Origin: Sequoia sempervirens
Taxonomy: Eukaryota > Streptophyta > Pinopsida > Cupressales > Cupressaceae
Direction: 5' to 3'
NCBI GenBank assembly: GCA_007258455.2
Contig: VDFB02373365.1
Span: 222,114,353-222,178,352, forward strand
DNA length: 64,000 nt
In this document: in pieces, positions 1-10,905 of the stretch
How the letters are laid out: the number at the start of each line of letters is the position of its first letter
Numbering within the stretch: the stretch's first letter is position 1
Program-made: the position numbers and the translations under genes
The notes under the pieces: generated by a model
The model's input: only the letters and a program-made list of their open reading frames with translations
Told to the model about the DNA's origin: nothing
The model's database searches: none

Positions 1-26
1 ATGATATTCCAAACAATGATGTTTCA

Positions 27-1711
27 GTGGTTCCTCATGCTGGGCAACAACAACAACAAAAAATACCACAAACTCCTGTTGTTAGACTCTCTTCAAAGAT
101 AAGTAGACCTCCAGAAAGATTCTCTCCCTCTTTGTATACTATTTTGTTAACTGATGCTGGTGAACTAGAATATTATGATGAAGCTATGCAGGTGGATACC
201 AGGTTCAGTGGGAGCATGGAATGGAAGAAGAAATGGACTCCTTGTTGAAAAACCAGACTTGGGAATTATGCAAGTTGCCTGCAGTAAAAAGGATTTACCA
301 AACAAATGGGTTTATAGGTTGAAAGAGGAGGATGGAGGTAAGAAAAGATTTAAAGCCAGATTAGTTGTAAAGGGATTTGCAAGAAAAAGGGTATTGATTT
401 TGATAATTTTTTTTCTCTAGTTGTTAAAATGACTTCTATTCGTATTATTTTAAGTATTGTGGCTGCTGAAGATTTGCATTTAGAACAGCTTGATGTTAAA
501 ACAACCTTTCTCCATGGTGATTTGGAAGAGGAAATATATATGGACCAGCCACAAGGATTTGAGGTCAAAGGAAAGGAGAAACTAGTGTGCAGATTGAAGA
601 AAAGTTTATATGGCTTGAAGCAAGCACCTCGGCAATGGTACTTGAAATTTGATAGTTTTATGGCTGAGCAAGGCTACAATAGGTGTAATTTTGACCATTG
701 TGTTTATTTTAAGAGGTTGGATAATGAAAACTACATTATTTTATGTTTATATGTTGATGACATGCTTGTAGCAGGGTCTAACATGGATCACATAAGTGAG
801 CTAAAACAACAGTTAGCAAAATCTTTTGCTATGAAGGATTTGGGGGCAGCAAAAAAAATCCTTGGTATGAAATTTGTAGAGATAGGAAAAACATAAAATT
901 GTTTTTATCTCAGGCTAATTATGTTGAAAAGGTGTTGCAGAGATTTCATATGGAGAATGCAAAAGCTGTCAGCACACCTTTTCCTAGTCATGTTAAATTG
1001 ACTAAGGATATGTGTTCGAAGACACAAGAGGAGGAAGAAAACATGTCTAAGGTACCATATGCTTCAGCTGTAGGCAGTTTAATGTATGCCATAGTATGCA
1101 CAAGGCCGGATATTGTACATGCTGTAGGAGTTGTTAGTAGGTATTTGAGTCATCCTGGAGTTGAGCATTGGAATGTGGTAAAATGGATTCTCAGGTACTT
1201 GAGAGGTACATCCAATAAATGTTTATGTTTCAGGGGCTCTAATATTGATTTACAAGACTATGTTGACTCAGATTTGGTAGGGGATATAGATACCAGGCGA
1301 AGTACCATAGGTTATGTATTTACAGTTGGTAGGACAACAGTGAGTTGGATTTCTCGATTGCAAAAGGTGGTTGCTTTATCCACCACAGAGGCAGAGTATG
1401 TTGCTACAACAAAGGCAAAAAATGAGACGATATGGCTACAACTTTTCATGGATGAGTTGGGAAAACAATAGGCTGGAAATTACTTATTTATAGATAGCCA
1501 GAGTGCTATACATCTTGCAAAGAATTCTGCCTTGCATTCTAAAACAAAACACATACAGTTGAGATATCATTTCATTCGGTCAGTGTTGGAGGATGGACAG
1601 GTCAAGCTGGACAAGATACATACAGATGTCAATCTAGCGGATATGTTTACGAAGGTGGTGACAAGGGAGAAGCTGAGCTTTTCTTTAGTTTTAGTTGGCC
1701 TTCAAGGTTGA
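27..1711 (+). pseudogene. copia-1 pol remnant: reverse transcriptase and RNase H
   Basis: This encoded the copia polymerase that copies element RNA to DNA in virus-like particles. Residues typical of plant copia follow in order: RPPERFSPSLYTILLTDAGE (linker), NKWVYRLKEE, KARLVVKGF, LDVKTTFLHGDLEEEIYM, LYGLKQAPRQWY, the catalytic YVDD box at 750-761, MKDLGAAKKILGM, then PYASAVGSLMYA, CTRPDI and the RNase H part with YVDSDL, ALSTTEAEYVA, SQSAIHLAKN and TKHIQLRYHF. The frame moves 0 to 1 to 0 to 2, so there are at least three frameshifts, plus an in-frame TAG at 1469. The reading ends at TGA 1709-1711, about 90 bases before the polypurine tract. Identity is secure; function is lost. Confidence 0.93.
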
Positions 1712-1798
1712 ATTTAAGTATAACAGAGCAGCAAGGTCCAAGGTACTTATTTCCAGTGGGAGCTATAATTGCAGCAGTGTCGTCCAGGATCAGTCTCC

Positions 1799-1808
1799 AA
1801 GTGGGAGA
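1799..1808 (+). other. Polypurine tract of copia-1
   Basis: AAGTGGGAGA lies immediately before the 3' LTR. It is the usual plant copia plus-strand primer, and the same sequence precedes the LTR of copia-2 at 7579-7588. Confidence 0.85.
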
Positions 1809-1809
1809 T

Positions 1810-2235
1810 TGTTGGTATGTGGCGACTGATCATGCTATAATGTATAGCCCATGGTATACTGTACACCCCGACACTTATCCTTGCTAAATTTTCCTCCTAC
1901 TTTTTCATGTCATCACCGAAAAAGGGAAAAATCAACGAAAAAAGAAAAATCCAATTTTGTAGAACCCAAAATCTGGAAGCTTCTAAGCTTGTTAAAAAGG
2001 GGTTTGGATGGGTGTTATAGTATGATGAAAAACACGATTATTCGCAAGATTGTAATAGGTTTTACACTAGATAATAAAAGTATTGGATGGTTGCGGTTTG
2101 GTGGATGTAGCCCGGATTGGGTGAACCGTGTTAAATTCTTTGTGTTATGATTTATTCTGTGTGTGTTTTAGTTTCTCTATTTATTAATTAAATCTGCATT
2201 TAATTGTTAGATATCTTCCATTTCTAACCCTAACA
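1810..2235 (+). repeat. 3' LTR of copia-1
   Basis: It starts TGTTGG directly after the polypurine tract and ends CTAACA, giving 426 bp. Near its end it shares the GTGGATGTAGCCC / GGGTGAACCGTGTTAAAT arrangement with the solo LTR at 61419-61911. The right boundary is inferred from the TG...CA ends and that comparison. Confidence 0.75.
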
Positions 2236-2634
2236 CATTTTTTGGTGCATAGTTTATCACAAGATCATCTACAATTGTTGTTGGTGCACCATCTGCTTAT
2301 AGTGCATTGCCTATTATTTTTTGACCTTGGTGTTGGTGTTGTGCTCGTTCCCAAGGTTTGTTTTCCTCTTTCAATTGGTGGTGTTGAGGTTATTTGCAAT
2401 CCTATCCTTGGTTCCTCTACTGCCACTTTCAAAGTTGTGGCAAAGCCTTTTGTTGCTAGCACCCCCCTTTGGTGCATGCTTCTGCTATTGGACACAACTT
2501 TGCTCAAACAATTGGTTTTGGTGTTGCTCATCCTTTGAGGGATAAATCTCGTCCTTTTCAGTGTGCCAAATCATCCCCATTGGTGCTTTGTGGCCAAGAT
2601 GTACTGGAAAATAAGGACTTCTATCAATGTGGGT
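2236..2634. other. No gene recognised
   Basis: T-rich sequence with short open frames on both strands (for example 2265-2531 minus) but no recognisable domain. Probably older repeat DNA flanking copia-1. Confidence 0.4.
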
Positions 2635-3762
2635 GAAGTCAATGAAAATGTTAATGATAATAAATCAATAAGAACATGAAATGAATGCATACAAATGAGT
2701 TATACCTTCAACATTTTCACCTCCATTGTTTGAGTTCCCAAGCTTTGCACCCAAAAACTTGTTGAGTTGCTCAAATGTTGATAGTCGTGGATTGCTCTTG
2801 AGAATTTTTCTAGCATAAATCAGGCCAATTCAAATTCCATAATGCAAAATGGGATGAGAAGGATTCAATTTATAGATTTTGGATGGAGGAATGGAGGGTT
2901 GAGATCTTGTGGAATGGACAATGGAGATTAAAGGAGATGGTGAAGGCTTATCATTATGACAAGTGTCACAAAGTGGAAGCATGCAAATATGACATGTGGC
3001 ATGGGAAAGAGAGCAAGGTGTGCTCACAAATGTGTGAGCACACATTGGGAAGAACAAGATTTTGACAAGTGGAAACAAAAGTGGCAAAGTGTGAGATGAG
3101 TAGGCTTTGAAGGTATGACAAGTGGTGATAAATGGAAAGTGTAGGGTGGCTCCATGGAGAAGAGGATCTCACACGTGTGAGAAATCCAATGAGAGAAGAG
3201 GTCAAAGGATGACTTGAAGATGGATAGTGACATGTGCATGCAAGTTATTAAGAGGCTTGTAGGATACATGTTACATTTCTACAAGTTTGGGGGAATGGGT
3301 AGAATTAAAAAATAGAGAAAATGTTAATGAGGATTAGGATGTGGATCAAGCTAATTAATCATAGATTTATTAACTTAATCAAGATTAGGGGAATTGGAAG
3401 AATATGGACTAAGCTTAAATTAATTAAATAGTACAATATTTAATTTTAGGAAAGACTATAGGATAATTAATTGAACATGATATTTAATTAATTATAAGGT
3501 GGGATGGAATAATTAATTAAATAGTATGATATTTAATTAATTATAGGATGAGATGAAACAATTAATTAATTCAATAATAATATTTAATTAATTAATTATA
3601 GGATGAAACAAAATAATTAATTAAATAATACGATATTAAATTAATTATAGGATGGGGTGAAATAATTAATTAAATAATATAATATTTAATTAATTATAGG
3701 GTGAAGGTAGAGTTAAAATTTTAATTAATCATAGGCGTGATGTTAGAATTGGGGTGTCTACA
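2635..3762 (+). repeat. AT-rich LTR-like repeat, copy 1
   Basis: This stretch aligns closely with 45490-47894 once the insertion in that copy is removed. Shared landmarks include AAGCTTTGCACCCAAAAA, GGATGGAGGAATGGAGGGTT, GGGTGGCTCCATGG and TACAAGTTTGGGGGAATGGG. Both then run into a degenerate tandem tract (3470-3720) of about 45 bp built on AATAATTAATTAAATA and ATTTAATTAATTATAGG, and both finish with TTAGAATTGGGGTGTCTACA or a close variant. The CTACA end and lack of coding capacity suggest a solo or terminal LTR of a gypsy-type element. The left boundary is approximate because similarity fades there. Confidence 0.6.
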
Positions 3763-4200
3763 TTTTACCCCTCTTTGATGCAACATCCAAAGTGATGTGT
3801 AAAATAAGTTTAAAACTTGCCCCAATAGTGTAAGAAGATGATGCCCCTCAAGAGACTGACCAAAAAAATAAAAATCGAACGAGATCTAAAAAAAAGGCGG
3901 GTTTAGAAGAAAAGAATGCATGATAGAGAAATGAAGAAATTAAAGAAATAGGGCGATGGGTGGAGAAATCAATAGCATTAGGGTAAAAACTAGGTTAATT
4001 TCCACATGTCATGGAAAAACTAGGGTTTTGAGGCCTATAAATATGCTTTGTAGGATTCAAAGGTGTCATTTTCACCTTTGCAATTGGAGAGTAGAAGATT
4101 AGAGTGAGCGAAGGAGCAATGGAAGTGATTCCTCGACATTTGCATCGTGTGGAGTGATTTCAAGAGTACCAACACTCAAAGGACTGTACATCAATGATAT
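3763..4200 (+). other. Non-coding stretch with TATA-like site
   Basis: No gene seen. A CCTATAAATATGC box near 4033 is followed by leader-like sequence, which could be a promoter of an older retroelement now joined to copia-2. This is inferred from base composition and the box only. Confidence 0.3.
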
Positions 4201-4221
4201 GGTTGAAAGTCCAAAGTTACT

Positions 4222-4536
4222 TGCTTGAACTGCGGTAAGCCTGGACATATTCGTAAGGACTACAAAGAAGAAAAGAAGAAATTTGATTTTGATTATGAGT
4301 ATGAGAAGGAAGATGGTGATGCATTCATTGCAACTTTTGCAACTCATGTAGGTAATGATGCATGGTTAATTGACTCAGGTGCATCTTTGCATATGACCTT
4401 TAATAGAGATTGGTTTTTTGAATATGAAGAATTTGATGGAGGTAAGGTGTACTTGGGTGATGATTTTTATTTAAACATTGTTGGCCGTGGTAAAGTTAGA
4501 ATCGGGTTTCCTGATGGTAGAATAAAAAAGGATTAA
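4222..4536 (+). pseudogene. copia-2 gag zinc knuckle and aspartic protease
   Basis: The translation opens with the gag RNA-binding knuckle CLNCGKPGHIRKDY, in which the last cysteine of the CX2CX4HX4C motif has become tyrosine. A Lys/Glu/Asp-rich linker follows, then the protease active site AWLIDSGASLHMT, the Ty1/copia DSGA form. The frame stays open to 4536, where it ends at a stop soon after the substrate-flap region. The segment would have trimmed the Gag-Pol polyprotein. Only the extreme C-terminus of gag is present. Confidence 0.85.
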
Positions 4537-4599
4537 TGGTGTGTTGCATATCCTTGGTTTAGCATGAATTTTTTTATCTGTAAGCAAACTAATAGATGT

Positions 4600-5723
4600 A
4601 GGCGTGCACGTAGTATTTTCTGATGTAGGATGCAAGATGGTTAGACGTGCTATGGTCATTGCTAGAGGTTTCCAATATGGCACACTGTATAAGCTTGATG
4701 CATTCACTGTTGAGTGCAATGATACTTTTGTGAAAAGCAAGTCTATGGAAGAAGTGAGGGTTTCACCTTTAGGAGATGGTCATGGATTTTGGGTACCCAA
4801 GGGTGCTCTTTCTTCTAAATCAAAGTTACCTGTAGAGAAAACTATGTTATGACACCAAAGACTTGGCTACATTGGAGAAAATGGTCTAAGGACCTTGAAA
4901 AATAAAAACCTCGTTGAAGGTCTGTTTGATTGTGATCTTGAATTTGATTTTGTGAGCATTGCATTTATGGAAACCAAAACTGTGTTTAGTTCTACTCAAG
5001 TTCTCATAAATCTTGTGGTGTATTGGATCTTATTCATTTTGATGTGTTTGGTCCTTAGATGTTCCTTCAATTGGAAAATCCACATATTGTGTTTCATTTA
5101 TTGATGATTATAGTAGGACATGGGTATATTTTCTAAAGATTAAATCTAAAGTTTTCAGTTGATTTAAAGAATTTAAAGCAATGGTTGAGTTGTAGATTGG
5201 AAAGAAAATAAAATGTTTGAGGATTGATAATGGTGGTGAATTTTTCTCTAATTATTTTGATAGATTATGTAAATATTGTGGTATTCATAGACAGAAGACA
5301 ACTCCATATTCTCTACAACAAAATGGAGTTGTAGAAAGAATGAACAAGACACTAATGGAGAAGGCTAGGAGTATGTTGAGTGGTGCTGGTCTAGAACAAA
5401 GGTTTTGGGTTGAAGTCATTTCCATTGCTTGTTACCTAATTAACACATCTCCTACATCAGATCTTGTTAATAAGACACCTATAGAGGCATGGTTGGGTCA
5501 CAAGCCTTCATTAAGACATATTAGAGTTTTTGATTGCGAGGCATATGCACATGTGCCAAAGGAGAAGCAAACAAAGTTGGAGAAAAAGGCTATGAAATGT
5601 ATCTTCATCGGATACAATAATGGTGTGAAAGGATGCAAGCTTTGGGATCCTGTTGCACAAAAGGTAATACATAGTAGAAGTGTTATTTTTAGAGAAACTA
5701 GGCCTCTGTTATATTGTAGCTAG
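4600..5723 (+). pseudogene. copia-2 GAG-pre-integrase and integrase
   Basis: The pre-integrase zinc region is seen as HQRLGYIGENGLRTLKNKN near 4852, with a TGA where the family has tryptophan. The integrase core follows: a broken stretch at 5020-5215, then a clean frame at 5217-5723 with RIDNGGEFFS (second catalytic Asp), the QQNGVVERMNKTLMEKAR block carrying the catalytic Glu, and the C-terminal AKKCIFIGY-type block seen here as AMKCIFIGYNNGVKGCKLWD. The enzyme inserts the DNA copy into the genome. Stops and frame changes in the first half make it inactive. Confidence 0.87.
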
Positions 5724-5869
5724 GACAAAATAAATAGGAAGATGTGATTCTATTTCCTTCTACACTTGAGAAAGTTGAATCGAGGCCCATGGATAGACAA
5801 GAAGTTGAGGAGAGCTCATCTAGCTCTGAATCTTTAGAAGAGGAGGAAGAACCTCTAACTTAGCTTGTT

Positions 5870-7499
5870 CATAGGTCTACAATGCATAGACAACCACCTG
5901 AAAGGTATTCAACTGATGATTGGAGATGTATTTTTGCTTTAAATACTAACATGGATGAATCCAGATTGGTAGAAGAGACATTAGGTATGAATGATTCAGA
6001 ATCCTAGAAGTTTGCTATGGATGAAGAAATGAAAACTTTGAAAAAGAATGATACATGAGATCTTGTACCATTGCCTGAAGGAAGAAAACTTGTTGGTTGC
6101 AAATGGGTGTTCAAGAAAAATATTGGTTCAAATGGAGGTATTGAGAAGTACAAAGCAAGGTTGGTTGCAGAAGGTTACTCTTAAGTTGAGGGTGTTGATT
6201 ATGGTGAGATATATTTTTTCTGTTGCAAAAATGACATCCGTTAGATTTTTTATTTCTATTGCTGCTGCTTATGATTTAGAGGTTGACCAATGGATGTGAA
6301 AATTGCTTTCCTTCATGGTGACATGGAGGAAGATATTTATATGACATAGCTAGAGCACTATGTGGTGAAAGGTAAAAGTACATTGGTTTGAAAATTGAAG
6401 AAATCTTTGTATGGCCTAAAACATAGTCCTAGGATGTGGTACTAAAAAATTGATACATATGTGTTGAGTTTGGGATTTGAGAATTCTAAATTAGAACATT
6501 GTGTTTATTATAAAACTGATGGTGATTGTTTCCTGTTTATTGCATTATATGTTGATGATATGCTATTTATTAGTAAAGGGAAAGGCATGATTTTAGAACT
6601 GAAATATCAACTTGCTGCTAAATTTGAAATGAAAGACCTTGGTGCAGCTAGACACATTCTTGGGATGAAAATTAAAAGAGAGTGAACAAAAAGATATGGC
6701 TTGGACAAAGTAAGTATTTCAATTCAATTTTACAGAGGTTTGATATGCATGATTGTAGACCATTGTGTGTTCCTATTTCAGTTGGAACAAAGTTATCTAT
6801 TTTAGATTGTCCAACATCCCCATCAGAGATGGAAGACATGAGCAAAGTGCTTACCAGAGTGCATTTGGAAGTTTGATGTATGCTATGGTTTGTACAAGAC
6901 CACACATTGCCCAAGAAATGGGAATTCTTTGTAGATATATGTCTAATCCTAGTAGAGTTCATTGCAATCTAATTAAAAGAGTCTCCAGATATTTGCACGA
7001 TACCTCAGATTATTCCTTGTGTTATCATAGTAATATGAATGAAGATGAGATTTTGCTTGATATTCATGGTTATGTGGATTCAAATTGGGCAGGTGATGTT
7101 GATAGTAGAAGATCCACCAGTGCTTATGTGTTTACTTTATTTGGTGGTGCAATTAGTTGGATGAGTAAGTGACAAGTTGTGGTTGCTTTTTCCACTATTG
7201 AAGCTGAGTATATGGCAGCTAATCATGCTTGCAAAGAAGCCATTTGGCTTTAGAGACTGTGTTTAGATATTGGAATAAAGCAAAGTGCAGAGACAATTTA
7301 TTGCGATAGTCAAAGTGTGATATGTCTAGCTAAGAACCTGACATTTCATGCCAGGACCAAGCACATTGATGTACAATATCATTTTATTGGAGATATGGTC
7401 GAAGATGATAGGGTAAAGCTGGTTAAGGTAGAGACTTTTATGAGTGTTGCTGATTATTTAAATAAGCATGTGAGCATAGAGAAGTTTAGATGGTGTTAA
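5870..7499 (+). pseudogene. copia-2 reverse transcriptase and RNase H
   Basis: RT starts with a linker related to that of copia-1 (RQPPERYSTDDW near 5888), then CKWVFKKN, KARLVAEGYS, a YVDD box at 6548-6559 and MKDLGAARHILGMKI. RNase H shows AFGSLMYAMVCTRPHIA, YVDSNWAGDVDSRRST, FSTIEAEYMAANHACKEAIW, CDSQSVICLAKN and TKHIDVQYHFI. In-frame stops at about 6007, 6183, 6345, 6445, 7170 and 7253 and several frame changes destroy it. Most of these stops replace codons expected to be Gln, Arg or Trp. It ends with the expected KHVSIEKFRWC C-terminus just before the polypurine tract. Confidence 0.9.
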
Positions 7500-7589
7500 A
7501 ATTCAATGGGCCATTTGGCCCCTAGTAATCAGGAGATGATGTTTTACACCCTCTCGTTGCTTTTGCAAGGTGTTTGACAAGTGGGAGAT

Positions 7590-8050
7590 TTTTTGGGAAA
7601 ATGTGTCTCAATCTTGTAATTACATAAGGTACTATTGATATGTCAGTGACAGGGGGGTGCAGGGGGGTTCCCCCCTGCGAGGGGTCTGGGGGTAGCGCCC
7701 CCAAAATAATTTTTTTATTGTAAATATGGACCGTTCATCATTATATTTTACTAGCTTGACTTGCCCTAGAAGGCAACCCTATTTTATGAGGGAATTGTAT
7801 TACGACTGTGTAGTGTGATGTATTTTGAGAGTCTGATAGCAGTCATGTTGCCTCTAGATCTCTGGTTGGTGATACTCCTATGAGAAGCTTGCTCTGCAAG
7901 TATATTGTAATCTTTGTGATTTCTGAATAATATTATATTGGGAAACTTTTGGAGTGTGGGGTTTTTCTTCCGAAAGGGTTTTCCCCACGTAAATCACTGT
8001 GTTGTGATATGCATGATATTTATGTTTATTTTTGTTTAAGTTTCTCTAAC
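7590..8050 (+). repeat. 3' LTR of copia-2
   Basis: It follows AAGTGGGAGA at 7579-7588. It contains a GC-rich hairpin module (7645-7705), the CTTCCGAAAGGGTTTTCCCC block at 7968-7987 typical of the R/U5 part of Tnt1-like plant copia LTRs, and CCACGTAAATCACTG after it. Both ends are degenerate: the start reads TTTTTTGGG instead of TGTTGGG, and the end is taken at CTCTAACT. Confidence 0.7.
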
Positions 8051-8189
8051 TGAAAATATACATAAATTTTTGTATTATTCTCCTCTCAAGATTAGTGTAG
8101 GAAGTTGTTTTGCTACCTTAGCTTCCTTACACGATAGAGGGGAGCTTGTGGAGTATGATTTGATGCATGATGGCATGATGCCCTAACTC

Positions 8190-9715
8190 ATGTGTTTATG
8201 ATAGATGATATTCCAGTGAGGGGGATTGAGTTATATTTGGAGGTAGGGATGGGAGAGCTGCCACAGTTATCACTATTTAAAACAACATTGATGATAGGGG
8301 TTTTGGTACTTGATCGACGATCATGAGGGTTTTCCATCGGGTGGGCATAGGTATTAGATAAGATGCTGACAGATGGTACAATTTTTGCATAGGGAGCATG
8401 TGTCTTAGCATAGCTAAACATGGAGATGCACTTAGTGGTGTATCAGGATGGACAAAGCCTAGGTTGTGGCATGAATTTGCTTCACATTTGGGCCTTTGAG
8501 AATTGCATGGTTTTGTGGCTAGTGGTGGAAAGGGGGAGAGGGCCAGAGCTACCCTATGTTTTTTCATACACAATATTTTTGTGACATCGAGGGCTGGGTG
8601 ATCTACCATACCAGAGCAGGTTATTTATGACATTGATACCTTCATTTGGTGACCATACCATGATTGCGAGGTATGGGAGGAGGATGATCTATACATACCA
8701 TATGTTCAAAGGACTCATTATTTGGTTGGATGCACTCCTACAATCATTGAGCAGTACCTACCAATACGAGTCATGAGACAATTTGGCTTGTAGCAGACTA
8801 TACTGATGTAGGAGGTTGTGTTTGCAAGCGTGGTATGTGAGAGGGGGATATAGGGTAGATGCATTGATCCCTACATATCTAGGCAGGACTGGAAAGATCC
8901 TCCAATAGTGTCGTGGGATCCACTAAGGAAATTTTAGATGTAGGTACTAAGCTGAGTATGATGCATGGTGGCCATAGCAGAGGCTAGTACATCTGAATAT
9001 CCCACGAGATCAACTTGTTCTTGTTGATGCAGAGGAGGAGGAGGAAAATGATGATGATGGGGATGGTGGAAATGAGGGAGGTCAACGAGTTTGATAGAGG
9101 AGAGATCCTTGGGCTAGTAGAGGAGAGGAGAGAGTAGCTAAGGAGGATGTAGACGTGGATGTGGATATAGAGGATCATCCTGATGATGAGGGTGATATCC
9201 AGGTGCATCTAGGACATGTTATAGAAGAGTGAGACTAGCTAAGGAAAGAGTGGATATAGCTCATGTGAGAGCGGGACATGGCATGAGTGAAGGTAGTCCA
9301 CTTGTAGGGATTGCTAGATGGTGTAGGGGGTGGAGATTAAGGGGAAAAACTAGCCACTATTACTGTAGAGAGAGATGCCACACAACCCTAGAAATCTAGG
9401 CTCAGGGGGATGTGGCCAGGTTACGATAGGAGTGAGATATCGCTCGACAGGCCTTAGCAAGACAGGGTATGTAGGATATAGTGGGTGATCTCATCTGTAT
9501 GACATGAGAGATGTAGCACTATAGGACACTGTATGAGCGGGTTGTACCATCAAAGCATAGAGATCCCAATTTCACAGTGAGCAGTAGATCACACTGATCG
9601 AGGTTAGCCAGATTAGGACCTTTAGTGGGTATGGGGCCACCTTATCCTCGTGGTTCACCTCCACTGCCATCATCGCCCATGGGGCCAACTCAATCAGAGG
9701 GGGAAAGCACATGAT
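8190..9715 (+). pseudogene. Decayed plant mobile domain (PMD, MAIN-like) gene
   Basis: Conceptual translation in shifting frames gives blocks typical of the plant aminotransferase-like mobile domain, found in plant transposons and in MAIN/MAIL proteins. Near 8393-8500 it reads GACVLA, then LNMEMHLVVYQ and NLLHIWAFE (the family's helix ending in a WAxE motif). Near 8704-8790 it reads QRTHYLVGCTPTIIEQYLP followed by IRVMRQFGL, matching the family's RxFGxxQ region. A long acidic stretch (9035-9200, many GAG/GAT codons) and a Pro-rich tail follow, ending near GESTx at about 9713. Stops and frameshifts occur throughout. PMD assignment rests on motif recall, not a search. It may derive from a MULE-type or other PMD-carrying transposon. 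Confidence 0.6.
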
Positions 9716-9739
9716 AAGTGCTTGCAAGATGGTTTTTTG

Positions 9740-10905
9740 GATTATACCCCAAAGAGGTATTGACTTTTGGAGTGTACATATGAAAGACCTTTGTATATTT
9801 TTGTATCATGACATTATTGTTGATGTATATGAGAAATCATGTTTGGACTTTATTATGTGATGGTGATTAGATGTTTATATGATTTTATGCATGTATAGTT
9901 AGATGGATAGTTTTATATGTATTTTTATGTTATGATGATGTGATGAGATGCATATGATGTGTGTCTTATTATGTAAAATGATTATGGATAATGATTATGT
10001 GAAATAGTGGATAATGGCTAATGGATAATGATTAATGATTATGGACATGTAGAAATGGATAACATGGATAATGACTTATTATTATGTAAATAATTATGGT
10101 TATTTGTAAATGACTAATGATTTATGAAAATGATTATGAATGGATAATGGTTAGTGATTATGATTATGTGAAAAATGTATAAAATAGATAATGATTAATG
10201 ATTTTGTGAAATGGATGATGATTATGGTAATGATTTAATGGAAATGATGTGTAATGGATAAAAATGAACGATGATTATGATTATGTAATGGATAATGGTT
10301 TATGAATATGAGTATGATTATGGATTATTATGATAATGTCTATGGATGTGTGAGTATGGATAATGATTTATGATTATAATATAAAACAAAAAATGTATAA
10401 TAATTAATGATTTTGGAAAAAATGTATAGGATGGATAATGATGACTTGTGGATAAAATGAATGAAATGGATAATGTAAAAATGGAAATAATGATTATGGA
10501 CATATAAAATGGATAAAATGAATAATGATTTATGGATATATAGAATGGATAAAATGAATAATGATTTATGGATATGGAAAATGGATAATGATTATGTAAT
10601 ATATGATGATTAAAATGACGAAGGTTGTGCAAAAATGGATAATGCAAAATGTATGATTAAAATGTAATGATGGATAATGAAATATAGTTAATGATGAAAA
10701 TGTGATAATGAAAAATGAGTAATGATGAATATGTAAAATGGATGAGGAAGAATTATTAATGAATAATGATGAAAATGAAAAGTTAAGATGCTATGATGAA
10801 TGGGTAATGGATAATCTAAACATGGTCAATGGATTAAATGTAATAATGAATGGATAATGGGTAATGCAAGATAGGTAGTGGATAAATGGTTATTATTTTT
10901 GTTCA
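9740..10905. repeat. Degenerate ATGGATAATG / GATTATG repeat tract
   Basis: For more than 1 kb the sequence is built from short variable-length words (ATGGATAATG, ATGATTATG, AAATGGATAAAATG). There is no fixed period, so it looks like a decayed microsatellite-derived tract. A minus-strand open frame at 10318-10647 is only a His/Ile/Tyr-rich reading of this repeat. Confidence 0.8.

Larger units (their letters stand above)
1..2235 (+). mobile_element. Ty1/copia retrotransposon, 3' part (copia-1)
   Basis: This is the 3' portion of a Ty1/copia element; its 5' LTR, gag and most of integrase lie before the window. In order it holds the integrase/RT linker, reverse transcriptase, RNase H, a polypurine tract and a 3' LTR. 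The LTR ends TG...CA and resembles the solo LTR at 61419-61911 (shared GTGGA-TAGCCC, GGGT-AACC and GTTAAAT blocks near the 3' end), so both belong to one broad LTR family. The coding part has several frameshifts and stops, so the copy is dead. No target duplication can be checked without the left end. Confidence 0.9.
4200..8050 (+). mobile_element. Ty1/copia retrotransposon, 5'-truncated (copia-2)
   Basis: A second copia element, diverged in sequence from copia-1. It keeps the end of gag, protease, integrase, RT, RNase H, a polypurine tract (7579-7588) and a 3' LTR. No 5' LTR matching the 3' one is visible upstream, so the element starts abruptly near the gag zinc knuckle. Stops are numerous; most sit where CAG, CAA, CGA or TGG would be expected, as at 6007 and 6345. 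Confidence 0.88.

Noticed and set aside
1810..8050. LTRs at 1810-2235 and 7590-8050 as a pair of one copia element
   Set aside because: Their sequences differ clearly and each follows its own RNase H end and polypurine tract, so they belong to different elements.
10318..10647. Minus-strand protein of 109 residues
   Set aside because: Low-complexity His/Ile/Tyr reading of the ATGGATAATG repeat.
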